Notes: generated by a model not told the origin, from the letters alone. Positions 46,739 through 56,257 are shown, counted from the stretch's first letter. The stretch: 64,000 bases of DNA from Thiosocius teredinicola (GCF_002009425.1 NZ_CP019936.1:372001-436000), one strand, 5' to 3'. Numbers and translations: made by a program.

Positions 46739-47739
46739 CTGAGTCTGTGATGGTGACCGGTGCCAATGGGTTTGTCGGTGTGCCATTGTGCGCGTCGCTA
46801 CAGTCGGTAGGCTATCAGGTCAACGCCGTTACGCGGGATAGCGTTAATGGCGACTCGTCCATTCAAATCGGCAATATTGGGCCAGAAACAAAATGGGCCG
46901 AAGCCTTGAGACCGCAGCAGCAACCGCTTGGAGGTCATCGTGGCACCGTAGATATCGTCATTCATCTTGCTGCGCGCGTCCATGTTATGAACGACGATAA
47001 GAAGTCGGAGTGGAGCCAGGAATACAGTAGTATCAATACGGAAGGCACGCTTAATCTTGCGAAGCAAGCCGCGGATGCGGGTGTACGGCGGTTTATCTAT
47101 CTGAGCACCATAAAAGTGAATGGGGAGGGTCAAGCTTTGGGCAGTTGTACTGAACGGTACGACGAACTTTCGGTTCCATCGCCTGAAGGTCCCTACGCTA
47201 TTTCGAAATGGGAGGCTGAACAAGGGTTGAGAGATGTTGAAAGAAGTACCGGTATGGAGGTGGTAATCCTTCGCCCGCCGCTTGTGTACGGGCCGGGAGT
47301 TGGCGCTAATTTTCTACAGTTACTTCGCTATGTAGATAAAGGGCTGCCTTTCCCCTTTGGTGCGGTTTCCAATCGACGGAGTCTTCTCTTCCTGGGTAAT
47401 CTCGTGGATGCGATTGTCCTGTGTGCCGGGCATCCTTCCGCGGCCGGGGGGTTGTTTTTGTTGTCCGATGGTGCAGACATGTCGACGCCAGCGTTGATAC
47501 GCAAACTTGGGCAAGGTTTGGGTAAACCAGTGCGAATTTGGTCTATCCCGCCCAAGTGGTTATTAGCAGCAGGGAAGTTCCTGGGAAAGAAAACACAGCT
47601 GAAGCGGTTGTTCGGGTCATTGATTGTCGATAGCAACAAGATCGTGCAAGAACTCGGTTGGGTACGGCCGTATTCCGTCGACCAAGCTTTGGCGGTTACC
47701 GCAGACTGGTTCAGGCAAAGCAAGAGCGGCAGTCGTTGA
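46735..47739 (+). CDS. NAD-dependent sugar-nucleotide epimerase/dehydratase (extended SDR)
   Basis: The 334-residue product has the NAD-binding loop VTGANGFVGVPLCASL at the N-terminus, HLAARVHVMND, and YAISKWEAEQ with the catalytic Tyr-x-x-x-Lys. RPPLVYGPGVGANFLQLL follows in the substrate domain. It most likely converts a UDP-hexose or UDP-HexNAc to its C4 epimer or 4-keto-reduced form before transfer. Start is GTG 46735. The stop overlaps the sugar transferase start as TTGA; epimerase and PglC/WbpL-type transferase are a common pair in O-antigen loci. Confidence 0.86.
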   Translation: MTESVMVTGANGFVGVPLCASLQSVGYQVNAVTRDSVNGDSSIQIGNIGPETKWAEALRPQQQPLGGHRGTVDIVIHLAARVHVMNDDKKSEWSQEYSSINTEGTLNLAKQAADAGVRRFIYLSTIKVNGEGQALGSCTERYDELSVPSPEGPYAISKWEAEQGLRDVERSTGMEVVILRPPLVYGPGVGANFLQLLRYVDKGLPFPFGAVSNRRSLLFLGNLVDAIVLCAGHPSAAGGLFLLSDGADMSTPALIRKLGQGLGKPVRIWSIPPKWLLAAGKFLGKKTQLKRLFGSLIVDSNKIVQELGWVRPYSVDQALAVTADWFRQSKSGSR

Positions 47740-48305
47740 CAGCGTCCAAGCGTTTTTTTGATGTTTGTTTGGCTGTCGCCGCAGCAGCAATTTTCGTCGC
47801 GCCATTTTTGATCTTAGTGCTATTGGTTCGAGCGACGTCGCGTGGCCCAATTTTCTACTGGTCTGAGCGCGTCGGGACTAATAACGTCAACTTCATGATG
47901 CCAAAATTCCGTACCATGCGGGTCGGGACGCCCGCCGTAGCAACGCACCTGTTGGATGATCCCTCCAGCTACCTCACTCCGATTGGCGGATTCCTACGAC
48001 GGACGAGTCTAGATGAACTACCGCAACTCTGGAGTATTTTGAGGGGGCATATGAGTTTCGTCGGCCCTAGGCCAGCTTTGTTCAATCAGCATGATCTGGT
48101 GAAACTTCGCACGAAGGCTGGCGTTCATCGGCTAGTGCCGGGATTGACGGGGTGGGCTCAAGTTAACGGCCGTGATGATCTGCCGATTCCCAAGAAGGTC
48201 GAGTTCGATATTGAATATTTGGATCGCCGGTCCGTCTCGTTTGACGTTCAAATTCTATGGATGACCCTGGTTAGGGTGATTCGCAAAGAAGGCGTGGCAT
48301 TCTAA
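47736..48305 (+). CDS. Undecaprenyl-phosphate sugar phosphotransferase (PglC/short WcaJ type)
   Basis: This 189-residue initiating transferase starts at TTG 47736 ([20 protein letters not shown]) with one re-entrant membrane helix. [20 protein letters not shown] and [20 protein letters not shown] hold the Asp-Glu catalytic pair. FVGPRPAL and [12 protein letters not shown] complete the signature. It moves a phospho-sugar from a UDP-sugar to undecaprenyl phosphate, the first step of the O-unit. The donor could be a 6-deoxy-HexNAc made with the WbpM-type enzyme at 59653-61530 and the epimerase; that is inference. There is no upstream membrane domain as in full-length WcaJ. Confidence 0.9.
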   Translation: MTASKRFFDVCLAVAAAAIFVAPFLILVLLVRATSRGPIFYWSERVGTNNVNFMMPKFRTMRVGTPAVATHLLDDPSSYLTPIGGFLRRTSLDELPQLWSILRGHMSFVGPRPALFNQHDLVKLRTKAGVHRLVPGLTGWAQVNGRDDLPIPKKVEFDIEYLDRRSVSFDVQILWMTLVRVIRKEGVAF

Positions 48306-48693
48306 TTTGGTGAAACCTCGGGAGCGCAGGGTTTTGTCGCCGTGGGTTTGAGGAAAGCGTTTACCGGTTTATAGTTTGCGGCGGAAATTTTTGCTGGGCT
48401 CCGCTTGTTTCCATTCGGTGGTGCGGGCGCCGACAATGCATCTGCTTCGGTCTGGCGAGCAGTCCTCAGTAACGCGAAGATTGTCCGGGACATTGGAGTG
48501 CTGTTTGGCCGAGCGTACCCGAGCTACCGCTAAGCCGAGGCATGAAATTGAGTGTTTCGATGATTGAAAACGCCCCAACATCGCTAACAATATGGAGAGC
48601 CGGTTGGGTAGATGCGTATGCCGAGTTCAGTTCATTGAAGCTTGCCGATGTGAAGTTGCGTCGCGCAGGCTTCGTTGACTCACCCTGAGATAC
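48306..48693. other. 388-bp gap with coding-like fragments, no intact gene
   Basis: After the sugar transferase the plus strand stays almost open, with fragments such as WRAVLSNAKIVRDIGVLFGR, broken by stops. A 48-codon frame at 48542-48688 (MKLSVSMIENAPTSLTIWRA) ends 5 bp before the flippase ATG. Its opening resembles family-2 glycosyltransferases but stops far too early. The stretch may be a decayed gene or a long leader; neither can be shown. Confidence 0.35.
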
Positions 48694-50022
48694 ATGTTCG
48701 AGAGTCTAATGCGCTGGCTTCGCGAGTTGAGCTTCCATCCCAGGTATTTTGCGTTACTCAGAAACTCGGGTGTTGTATTTGGGGGCAATGCTACGAGTTC
48801 CATTGTTGCTCTCATTTATTTGGGCGTGCTTACGCGCGCAATATCGGTGGAGCAGTTTGGCCTTTATTCCCTGTATGGGGCTTTCATTGAAATCATTGGT
48901 CGCTTGACAAGCTTCCAGACTTGGCAGGGCCTGATTCATTATGGTTCGCATGCCCACGAACGAAATGACAAGGCGCTTCTTTTCAATCTAGCTTGTTTCG
49001 GACTGATATTGGATGTCCTCGCTGGAGCGCTGGGGTTTGTTATAGCGATTCTTGTTGCTGCGTGGCTGCCTTCCTTGTTCGGGCTGCCCGAAGGCGAACT
49101 ATTGCCGGCAGTTGTCGCAGCGACGATTTTGCTATTCAACTGGTCGTCTACTCCGACCGCTTTGCTGCGGATCTATGATCGCTTCTTTCCTCAGGCTCTG
49201 GCTCAGAACCTGATCGCTGTATTGCAGTTGATCTCAGTAACTCTGTTGTGGCTAACGGGCGAGGAGCGATTGATTGTCTACTTGGCCGTGACGTCGCTAA
49301 ACAACATCATAGGTCAGTTGTGGTTCTTCTGGTATGCCGTAAAGCTAGCGAAAAAGGAAGATATCTTTCATTGGCGGCATTTCGATTTGGTGAGCTTGCC
49401 CCGTCGGTGTGAGGGGATCTGGCACTACGTTGTCGTAACCAATGTAGACGGAATAGTCCGTGTGGTGAGGGAAATCGATATATTCATTGTCAATGGATTG
49501 ATTGATGTGCGCGCGGCGGGTTTGTATAAGATTGCGAAAACGATAATTAGCGCGATGGGGAAACTGATAAATCCTTTCTACCAAACAATCTACCCAGAGT
49601 TAGCGCGAATGGTGGCTGTGCGGAAGACGGATAGCATGGCTCAATTGATGAGGCAATCGTCAATGACGCTCGGCGCAGTCGCGGGGGTGGTCTTGGTCGG
49701 CTTCCTTTTTTTCGGGTCGATGTTTCTAAGGGTGGCCTTTGGTGCAGACTATGTAGAGGCATACTCTTTGGCGTGTTGGTGTATTGCGTCGATGGTCGTG
49801 TGGGCTTTTGCCCAGCCCCTGTCTCCTGCAATGATGGCGATGAGGAAGCCTGGAGTATCCTTGGTCGTTCATATTTTCACCGTTGCGTTCTACTTGATAG
49901 TCCTCGTTCTTCTCATCGCAGAACTCGGGCTTGTTGGCGCGGGCGTCGCAATGTTTTTGTTCTACATCGTTTGGGCGACTGCGATGTATTTCGTCACCGC
50001 ATGGAATTTGGCGAGAATATAG
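48694..50022 (+). CDS. wzx: O-antigen flippase (Wzx)
   Basis: The 442-residue membrane protein has about 12 helices and the Wzx opening FALLRNSGVVFGGNATSSIV, then VEQFGLYSLYGAFIEIIGRL. Basic and acidic residues in the membrane region (VVREIDIFIVNGLIDVRAAG) match the family pattern. It would flip the undecaprenyl-linked O-unit to the periplasm. It is the only exporter of the O-antigen block and differs from the flippase at 865-2310. Sequence conservation in this family is low, so the identification rests on fold and context. Confidence 0.85.
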   Translation: MFESLMRWLRELSFHPRYFALLRNSGVVFGGNATSSIVALIYLGVLTRAISVEQFGLYSLYGAFIEIIGRLTSFQTWQGLIHYGSHAHERNDKALLFNLACFGLILDVLAGALGFVIAILVAAWLPSLFGLPEGELLPAVVAATILLFNWSSTPTALLRIYDRFFPQALAQNLIAVLQLISVTLLWLTGEERLIVYLAVTSLNNIIGQLWFFWYAVKLAKKEDIFHWRHFDLVSLPRRCEGIWHYVVVTNVDGIVRVVREIDIFIVNGLIDVRAAGLYKIAKTIISAMGKLINPFYQTIYPELARMVAVRKTDSMAQLMRQSSMTLGAVAGVVLVGFLFFGSMFLRVAFGADYVEAYSLACWCIASMVVWAFAQPLSPAMMAMRKPGVSLVVHIFTVAFYLIVLVLLIAELGLVGAGVAMFLFYIVWATAMYFVTAWNLARI

Positions 50023-50047
50023 CGCCATATGCTTTGGAATTAGTAAA

Positions 50048-50827
50048 GTGAGCAAGATTTTTTCTTTTTTTTGGCTGCTCGTTTCCGCTTTTTTCGCGCC
50101 TGCAAGACAGCGATATGAAGCGAGACATTCTCTATTGCAGGGGATTGCAGTTCGGTGGGGTTTCCGGCTTTATAACAAGAATCTTTCATGGCTCACAGAT
50201 CCAGAATTCTTATCGGAGTGGAGCAAATTCCCGGGGGCAGTAGGAAGTATCCACGAGAGGCGTTTCAATCTGTTTAACCTTTCCAAAATTGTCAGGGACA
50301 TTCCGGGCGACCTCGCCGAATGCGGGGTATATCATGGCGCTGGTAGCTATCTGATGCTGTCCGCTACAGAGGGTACCGATAAGACATACTACGGATTCGA
50401 CTCGTTCGAGGGGCTCAGCGCTCCGAAGCAACAGGACGTCGTCGGCAGTGAAGTGGCTTTTCGTTGGGAGAAAAATGATCTGAAGGTGGAGGAGGATATC
50501 CCTCGGCAGAATCTTGTGCGGTTTTCGAGTCGCGTAGTTTTCTACAAGGGGTGGATACCGGAACGCTTCAACGAAGTATCTGGGCGTGTCTTTAGTATGG
50601 TGCACATAGATGTCGATCTATACGAGCCCACCCGCGACGCGCTCGAGTTCTTTTTTCCAAGACTGAGTGTGGGCGGGGTTGTCGTATGTGATGATTACGG
50701 GTTCGAAACCTGCCCAGGTGCGCGAAAAGCCATGGACGAAATCGCTGAAAGGCATAGTCTTTCGGTCGTTCATCTCACCACAGGGCAAGGCATCATCATC
50801 AAGAGGGCTTCGAATGTCGCCGGATAA
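50048..50827 (+). CDS. TylF/MycF-type O-methyltransferase
   Basis: The 259-residue product from GTG 50048 has a hydrophobic N-terminus (IFSFFWLLVSAFFA) and a SAM-dependent TylF fold. GDLAECGVYHGAGSYLMLSA holds the SAM loop, YYGFDSFEGLSAP the acidic residue, and SMVHIDVDLYEPTRDALEFF with VVCDDYG the metal-binding aspartates. TylF/MycF enzymes methylate sugar hydroxyls. A frame start at 49931 inside wzx is not supported. It is the first of three successive methyltransferase genes, so the O-unit may be methylated more than once. It overlaps the next gene by 14 bp. Confidence 0.83.
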   Translation: MSKIFSFFWLLVSAFFAPARQRYEARHSLLQGIAVRWGFRLYNKNLSWLTDPEFLSEWSKFPGAVGSIHERRFNLFNLSKIVRDIPGDLAECGVYHGAGSYLMLSATEGTDKTYYGFDSFEGLSAPKQQDVVGSEVAFRWEKNDLKVEEDIPRQNLVRFSSRVVFYKGWIPERFNEVSGRVFSMVHIDVDLYEPTRDALEFFFPRLSVGGVVVCDDYGFETCPGARKAMDEIAERHSLSVVHLTTGQGIIIKRASNVAG

Positions 50828-51533
50828 CTACTTTGTTCGCACCGACTATGTGATTAATGATGCAGTCACGTTTGATTCTGATGGTGAGTTTTATTGGGAT
50901 GAAAAGCGTGTACATAACTCACTGTCATACCAGGCGTCGGTATACGAATGGGCAGAGGAGATTGTCCGCGAAAAAGGTCTCGTCAAAGTAGCGGACGTTG
51001 GTTGTGGTACGGCAGCGAAGCTGGCTCGTCTGAATGATCGAATAGATGGTCTTTCTATAACTGGGTTTGATCAGCCAAACGCAACAAGACTTTGTGAGCA
51101 ACACTATCAATTCGGTGATTGGATTGGTGTGGATCTGAGTGCGCCGGACCGTTTAGTTAACGATCATTTTGACTTGGTCATTTGTTCTGATGTGATTGAG
51201 CATCTCGCGAATCCAGACACGATTCTGTGGTTTCTCAAGCAACTCGCTGGTCCGGAAACACTATTCCTTATATCTACGCCAGAGCGAGTACGTTTGAGGG
51301 GCGCCGCCTGCAACTATTCTCCGATACGGCATCATGTTCGCGAGTGGTCGGCTATTGAATTTCGGCAATATCTTAATGCGAATGGGTTCAATCCTGTCGA
51401 GGTGCGAATGCTTGCCGGTTTTGACTGGAAGCATGATGCCGCCTTCTTTAAGCGAGCGCTAAGACGGTGGCTGCGTCTTCGGTCCATTAAGTACACCCAG
51501 GCGTGCCTGTGTCGATTGGATCAGTCGGAGTAG
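50814..51533 (+). CDS. Class I SAM-dependent methyltransferase
   Basis: The 239-residue protein from ATG 50814 (MSPDNYFVRTDYVINDAVTF) has a methyltransferase core: VKVADVGCGTAAKLARLN (motif I), FDLVICSDVIEHLANPDTIL (motif for the acidic loop) and LFLISTPERVRLRG. It methylates an unknown small molecule or sugar of the O-unit. An upstream frame to 50667 is not used because it would overlap the TylF gene by 160 bp. It overlaps the following methyltransferase frame by about 30 bp if that starts at 51503. Confidence 0.8.
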   Translation: MSPDNYFVRTDYVINDAVTFDSDGEFYWDEKRVHNSLSYQASVYEWAEEIVREKGLVKVADVGCGTAAKLARLNDRIDGLSITGFDQPNATRLCEQHYQFGDWIGVDLSAPDRLVNDHFDLVICSDVIEHLANPDTILWFLKQLAGPETLFLISTPERVRLRGAACNYSPIRHHVREWSAIEFRQYLNANGFNPVEVRMLAGFDWKHDAAFFKRALRRWLRLRSIKYTQACLCRLDQSE

Positions 51534-52228
51534 TAGATCAATTGAATTATCGACATCGCCTTAAAGGTGTTCTTTTCCGGTTTGTTAGCAACGTCAAAAG
51601 AGGGCGGCTGCTATTTAATTCGATAAAAAGAACTCGCGCTGTAAGGTACTTGAACGTTGGTTGTGGCCGCAATACTCGAGAGCAGTTCATCAATCTTGAT
51701 TATGCATGGCGGCCAGGAATCGATCTTTGCTGGGATATAAGAGAGCGAATCCCTATCGAGGATGGGGCGCTTCACGGAATTTTTACGGAGCATTGCTTAG
51801 AGCACATAGCATACAACGAATGTGTGAGTGTATTTAGAGACTTCTTTCGCTTGCTTGCGCCGGGTGGCGTAGTGCGGGTAATTGTGCCAGATGGTGGGAA
51901 GTATCTTGAATTGTACTCGCGTGCATTAAAGGGTGAAGATGTCGTCTTTCCCTATGTGGGGGCTGCGGGAAAGAAGGATTTAGAAGTAGATTCGCAGATA
52001 AAATTTACCCCAATGATGGCGGTTAATAGAATTTTTCGGTCATATGGCCATCAATTTGCTTATGACGCAGAAACGCTAAAGGCAATGTTGGCCCATGCCG
52101 GCTTCATAGAAGCTAAACAGGTTGAGTTTGGTGAAGGGGTCGATCCAAAGTTAATCATTGACTCATCTTACCGCGAGCCCCAGTCGCTTTATATAGAAGC
52201 ACAAAAGCCTCACTCGAACTCGATCTGA
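51503..52228 (+). CDS. Class I SAM-dependent methyltransferase (predicted SAM-methylase of O-antigen loci)
   Basis: The 241-residue frame has VRYLNVGCGRNTREQFINLD (motif I), IFTEHCLEHIAYNECVSVFR and LLAPGGVVRVIVPDGGKYLE. This is the predicted-methylase group often seen in polysaccharide loci. The start is GTG 51503, overlapping the previous gene, or TTG 51542 (LNYRHRLKG) after a GGAG; the latter avoids the overlap. Late segments IKFTPMMAVNRIFRSYGHQF and GFIEAKQVEFGEGVDP are less conserved. A 1.1-kb gene-poor stretch with an IS fossil follows. Confidence 0.8.
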   Translation: MPVSIGSVGVVDQLNYRHRLKGVLFRFVSNVKRGRLLFNSIKRTRAVRYLNVGCGRNTREQFINLDYAWRPGIDLCWDIRERIPIEDGALHGIFTEHCLEHIAYNECVSVFRDFFRLLAPGGVVRVIVPDGGKYLELYSRALKGEDVVFPYVGAAGKKDLEVDSQIKFTPMMAVNRIFRSYGHQFAYDAETLKAMLAHAGFIEAKQVEFGEGVDPKLIIDSSYREPQSLYIEAQKPHSNSI

Positions 52229-52594
52229 ATCATGTGCCAATGAACGGTATTCAGGCGCGTCTATCCATCTGGCCGTCGGGAAGGGGCGATCATGACGGTG
52301 TATAAAACGCATGCGTAGTTCCAATCTTCCCCCAAAGAGAACTGAAGTGAAGGTGTTCTCGCGATGGCGAGTCGTTTCCCAGAGTGCTGTTAGTTGAGTG
52401 GCTCGATGCTTAGACTTCAATTCGTGTCCTTGTTTTCCCCGGCTGCTTGTTGTTTTACACGGCGGATTGACTGCCGAGGAGCTTGCCGACCATATTGCCG
52501 TCAGCCATTAATCAGGCTCACGAGTAGGATCTTCTGTCAGGCGTTTCTATACGCGTGACAGAGCCCCAGTATGTCGAAAGCTAGATGTTCCAGC

Positions 52595-53130
52595 GTCAGA
52601 AGAACTCAGATGTCCGCCCGTGTGTGCCTGAGCTTTGCCGCAAGGGTGGCATGATCAAGTCTGGGTTCTACAAATGACGAGCGAAGTGCTGCAGAGGATT
52701 TTGCCAAGCATTATGCACCCTGAATTGCTTAGGGAAGAGCGGGCTGTCTTAAGACGGTATGGGTTGAGAAAACACCCAGGGTTGAGGTCGCCGCCGAGGC
52801 GTTCAAACAAGCAACGGTGTTACGATCTTCATGCAGTGAGGTGGTAATGTGAATGGCCAACGAATGGCATGTATAGGTAAGCCTGGCCGGCAAGGCATTC
52901 CCTATCTCTCAGGCCTACTACCGGTATCTGGCCAGTTTTCGGGAGGCAATGCATGGATTTCAAGCTGCCTGTCGGAGTGCGCCTGAGCGTTTCATCTTGG
53001 CGATTCAGGCCGAGCCTTCTGTATGCGAGAGTTGGGCGGACGAGTTTTGCCGATAGGACGTATTACTATGCAGTGAGGAGCGCATGTTCACACTTTCGCT
53101 GCTTCTGGTAGAAAAGGTCAAGAGCGATAG
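52595..53130 (+). pseudogene. Decayed IS3-family transposase (OrfA/OrfB fragments)
   Basis: No intact frame remains in the 52229-53308 gap, but pieces in different frames match IS3-family transposases in order. VPELCRKGGMIKSGFYK, a stop where tryptophan is expected, then RAKC matches the OrfA helix-turn-helix region. LLREERAVLRRYG then, after a frame change, WVEKTPRVEVAAEAFKQ match the leucine-zipper region. VSLAGKAFPISQAYYRYLA and SVCESWADEF match OrfB around its ISxxCYRY and VWSMDF segments. Internal deletions and several stops make it non-functional. The flanks (52229-52594 and 53131-53308) hold nothing I recognise; no clear terminal repeats were found. Confidence 0.7.
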
Positions 53131-53308
53131 CTGGCAGCTTGGACCTTCAAGTCACCTGAGCGTGTGCGGAAACCGTATCGTTACCTCAGATTCGGTAGGA
53201 ACACCACACTGAAATTGTTGAGGCGAAAGAAGATCGCTGATAGCGGCATTGCAAGCGAGTTGCCCTATCAGGGTACACTGCACACTTTGAGCGACAAAGA
53301 CTGACGGT

Positions 53309-55051
53309 ATGTGTGGTTTGTTCGGGTTTGCTGGCAGTGAGTTGTGTAGTGCGGAGATGCTCAATCACGCCCGCGTGGCGCGAGACACGCTGTCTCATCG
53401 AGGTCCGGATCAAGCTGGAGAATGGTTTTCCGGGTCTGTTTATTTAGGTCACAGACGACTAAGCATCATAGATACTTCAGATGCTGGTCGACAGCCTATG
53501 ATGGCCCACGGGCTTTCAGTTACCGTCAATGGGGAAATTTATAACTTCGCGTCACTTCGCAACGAGCTTGGTGCGGCCGGCTATGTTTTTAAATCCGGCT
53601 CCGATTCAGAAGTTGTCTTGCACGGGTTTCACTATTGGGGCGTAGACGGACTCGTTGAACGTCTGGACGGAATGTATGCGGCCGTCATCTTTGATTCGGG
53701 TGCCGGGCGTGTAACGGCATTTCGAGATCGTGTGGGTATTAAACCCTTGATCTACGCGTTCGACGGAAAAAGCCTCGTTTGGGGATCAGAGCTGAAAGCT
53801 GTTCGCGCTTTCCTTGGAGTGGAAAACCTAGAAGAAGACCCTGAGGCCATAATCGATTTCCTCGCTTATCGATACATCCCGGCTCCCAAAACCTTCTACC
53901 GCAACATTTTCAAGCTTCAAGCAGCGAGCATTATGGAGTTTGACACCGCAAGCAGTCGGTTGAACGTTCGCCGATACTGGGAGCTCGAGTCAAGCAGTCA
54001 GGATGTTCATGCCGATACTGCTGCTGAGCGGCTTCTGGAGTTAATAGATGACTCTGTCTCCGAACAGTTAGTGAGCGATGTTCCGCTGGGTCTTCTTTTG
54101 AGCGGCGGCATTGATTCTTCGGTAATTGCAGCCTTTGCTTCCAGGCACAAGCCAGATATGCGGAGTTTCTCCATCGGGTTCCGACAAGCCGAGCGCGACG
54201 AAACACCCTACGCGCTGGCTATGGCCGCGAAAGCTGGGCTCAATCATCAAGTCCACTATCTTGAGAATGGAGAGATGGACGACATGATTGGTCGTGTTGA
54301 CGCTTGGTTCGATGAGCCATTTGCAGATGTTTCTGCTATCCCGACTTTTCGAGTCTGCTCATTTGCGGCAGACAACGTCAAGGTTGTGTTGAGCGGTGAT
54401 GGAGGCGATGAGCTCTTCGGTGGGTATCGGTGGTATGAAAGGTATCGGAAAGCGACGTATGCAGCGCGTTGGATGCCGTTGCGTAAACTTCAGGGTGTCG
54501 ACTTTCCATCACCGTTACCTTATCGGCGCGAGTTGCGTTTGGCATCTTTTGCTGATCCTGTTTGGCGGTACGCTCACATAAGGGGAAGCCTGTCTGAGGG
54601 CAGGTTGAATGATTGGAAAAGGGCCTTAGGCGTCTCGATGGATTACGATCCATTGTGGGCGTATCGACAACACTACTTGCCCCATCTTCCGCCCCGTCGC
54701 GCAGCACAAGTCATGGATTTCCACACGTTCCTGCCCGACGATATTATGGTAAAGGTTGACCGTGTGAGCATGGCGGTTTCCTTAGAGTGTCGGCCGCCCT
54801 TGTTATCCAAACGCTTGGTCGAGTTTTCGTTCCGATTGCCAGAATCCTTTGTCTATGGCCGCCATCGGGACGGACTCAAATCGGGCTTGAAATCGGCTGT
54901 AAAACATCTATTGCCCGAACAGGTCTTAAATCACAAGAAGCAGGGGTTCTCTGCTCCTGACCCCGGGTGGAGAAAGCGGTTGACTGCCCAATACGGAAGC
55001 CTGCAAGAAGGTATAGTTCACGCCTATACGGGTGAAGCCATGCCGCTTTGA
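53309..55051 (+). CDS. Glutamine-dependent asparagine synthetase-like amidotransferase (AsnB family)
   Basis: The 580-residue protein has a glutaminase domain starting with Cys2 (MCGLFGFAGSEL), SHRGPDQAGEWFSG and SVTVNGEIYNF. The ATP-pyrophosphatase domain has LLLSGGIDSSVIAAFASRHK and VVLSGDGGDELFGGY. Both halves appear complete. In O-antigen loci such as those with wbpS, AsnB paralogues amidate uronic acids or make acetamidino sugars rather than asparagine. A true asparagine synthetase cannot be excluded by sequence. It is the first gene after the IS remnant; the next glycosyltransferase begins 81 bp later. Confidence 0.88.
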   Translation: MCGLFGFAGSELCSAEMLNHARVARDTLSHRGPDQAGEWFSGSVYLGHRRLSIIDTSDAGRQPMMAHGLSVTVNGEIYNFASLRNELGAAGYVFKSGSDSEVVLHGFHYWGVDGLVERLDGMYAAVIFDSGAGRVTAFRDRVGIKPLIYAFDGKSLVWGSELKAVRAFLGVENLEEDPEAIIDFLAYRYIPAPKTFYRNIFKLQAASIMEFDTASSRLNVRRYWELESSSQDVHADTAAERLLELIDDSVSEQLVSDVPLGLLLSGGIDSSVIAAFASRHKPDMRSFSIGFRQAERDETPYALAMAAKAGLNHQVHYLENGEMDDMIGRVDAWFDEPFADVSAIPTFRVCSFAADNVKVVLSGDGGDELFGGYRWYERYRKATYAARWMPLRKLQGVDFPSPLPYRRELRLASFADPVWRYAHIRGSLSEGRLNDWKRALGVSMDYDPLWAYRQHYLPHLPPRRAAQVMDFHTFLPDDIMVKVDRVSMAVSLECRPPLLSKRLVEFSFRLPESFVYGRHRDGLKSGLKSAVKHLLPEQVLNHKKQGFSAPDPGWRKRLTAQYGSLQEGIVHAYTGEAMPL

Positions 55052-55132
55052 GTGGGCTTGGCAGTAAGCTATGGTCAAATCCAAACTAGGGTCTCCACGA
55101 TTTAATGTTAAGTTCGTTGGGGATTTGCGTCG

Positions 55133-56257
55133 ATGAGAGACATAGTCTATGTGTCGAACGCGACCATACCCTCGCGAACGGCAAATAGTATTCATGTCGT
55201 CAAAATGTGTGAGGCGCTGGCGCGACGTGGACGAGCGGTAGAGTTGATTTATCCTAATGCTGGCACCGAGAAAGACTGTCTCCACAACGTATTCGAATTT
55301 TATGGGGCATCCGAAAATTTTCGTCTAACGCACATAGCTCGGCCGAAGCTGCGCGGCGCTCGTCAATATTTCGCCTTCCGCGCGGCTATTCGAGCATGGT
55401 TGCGACATTCCGTGATCTATAGCAGAAATCTTCATGTCTGCTACTACGCTGTTCGGTTGGGGTTGCCCGTAGTGTACGAATCCCACGCGCCAATTGTCAG
55501 CGAAGACCTCGTAAGTTTGAAAATGTTTCGTGCGGCAATTAGCAGTCGCAACTTCAGGAAACTGGTTGTCATCACCCATGCCCTAAAAGAGCTATACCAG
55601 CGTGAGTTCTTATTGCAATCCGACAAAATAGCCGTATTGCCGGATGCGGCTTCTCCTGTTCCACAACGATTGCCCCCAATGGAAGCTATCCGAGATGAGG
55701 CGCTGATGAATGTCGGCTACATCGGTCAGCTATACAGAGGCAAAGGGATGGAGCTAATCTCCAAACTTGCACCACTTTGTCCGTGGGCAAAGTTCCATAT
55801 CGTCGGTGGTTTGGAAGTCGATATTGAAAAGTGGAAAGGCGAATGTAGCGAGCTGGCCAATATGACTTTTCACGGGTTTGTTCCTCACGCTGACGTTCAA
55901 CGCTTCATGCTTGCAATGGATGTGGTTCTTCTGCCCAACCAGGCATACGTGGCGGCGTTTGGTGGAGGGCACCGAAACATAAGCGAATGGACATCTCCTC
56001 TCAAGGCATTTGAGTACATGGCGGCGGGAAAGGCAATTGTTGCCTCTGATTTGCCGGTGCTCCGCGAGGTTTTTGTCCCAGAAAAGAACGCGTTGCTGTG
56101 TTCGCCAGAGGATCCGCATGATTGGAGCGATGCACTACAGCGTCTCGCAGCGGACCGGGTACTCAAGGAGCGTTTGGAAGCGACCGCGTTAGCAGATTTC
56201 GAGGCGCGTTATAGTTGGGATGCGCGTGCTGGCGCGGTAGAGGGATTTCTTGAATGA
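55133..56257 (+). CDS. Glycosyltransferase family 4
   Basis: The 374-residue protein begins MRDIVYVSNATIPSRTANSI, where the usual glycine loop is replaced by a TANSIHVVKMCEALA segment, as in a group of O-antigen glycosyltransferases. IYSRNLHVCYYAVRLGLPVV and VVITHALKELY lie mid-protein. The donor site reads ISEWTSPLKAFEYMAAGKAI with the paired glutamates. The stop overlaps the next start by ATGA, so both glycosyltransferases are coupled. Sugar specificity unknown. Confidence 0.82.
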   Translation: MRDIVYVSNATIPSRTANSIHVVKMCEALARRGRAVELIYPNAGTEKDCLHNVFEFYGASENFRLTHIARPKLRGARQYFAFRAAIRAWLRHSVIYSRNLHVCYYAVRLGLPVVYESHAPIVSEDLVSLKMFRAAISSRNFRKLVVITHALKELYQREFLLQSDKIAVLPDAASPVPQRLPPMEAIRDEALMNVGYIGQLYRGKGMELISKLAPLCPWAKFHIVGGLEVDIEKWKGECSELANMTFHGFVPHADVQRFMLAMDVVLLPNQAYVAAFGGGHRNISEWTSPLKAFEYMAAGKAIVASDLPVLREVFVPEKNALLCSPEDPHDWSDALQRLAADRVLKERLEATALADFEARYSWDARAGAVEGFLE

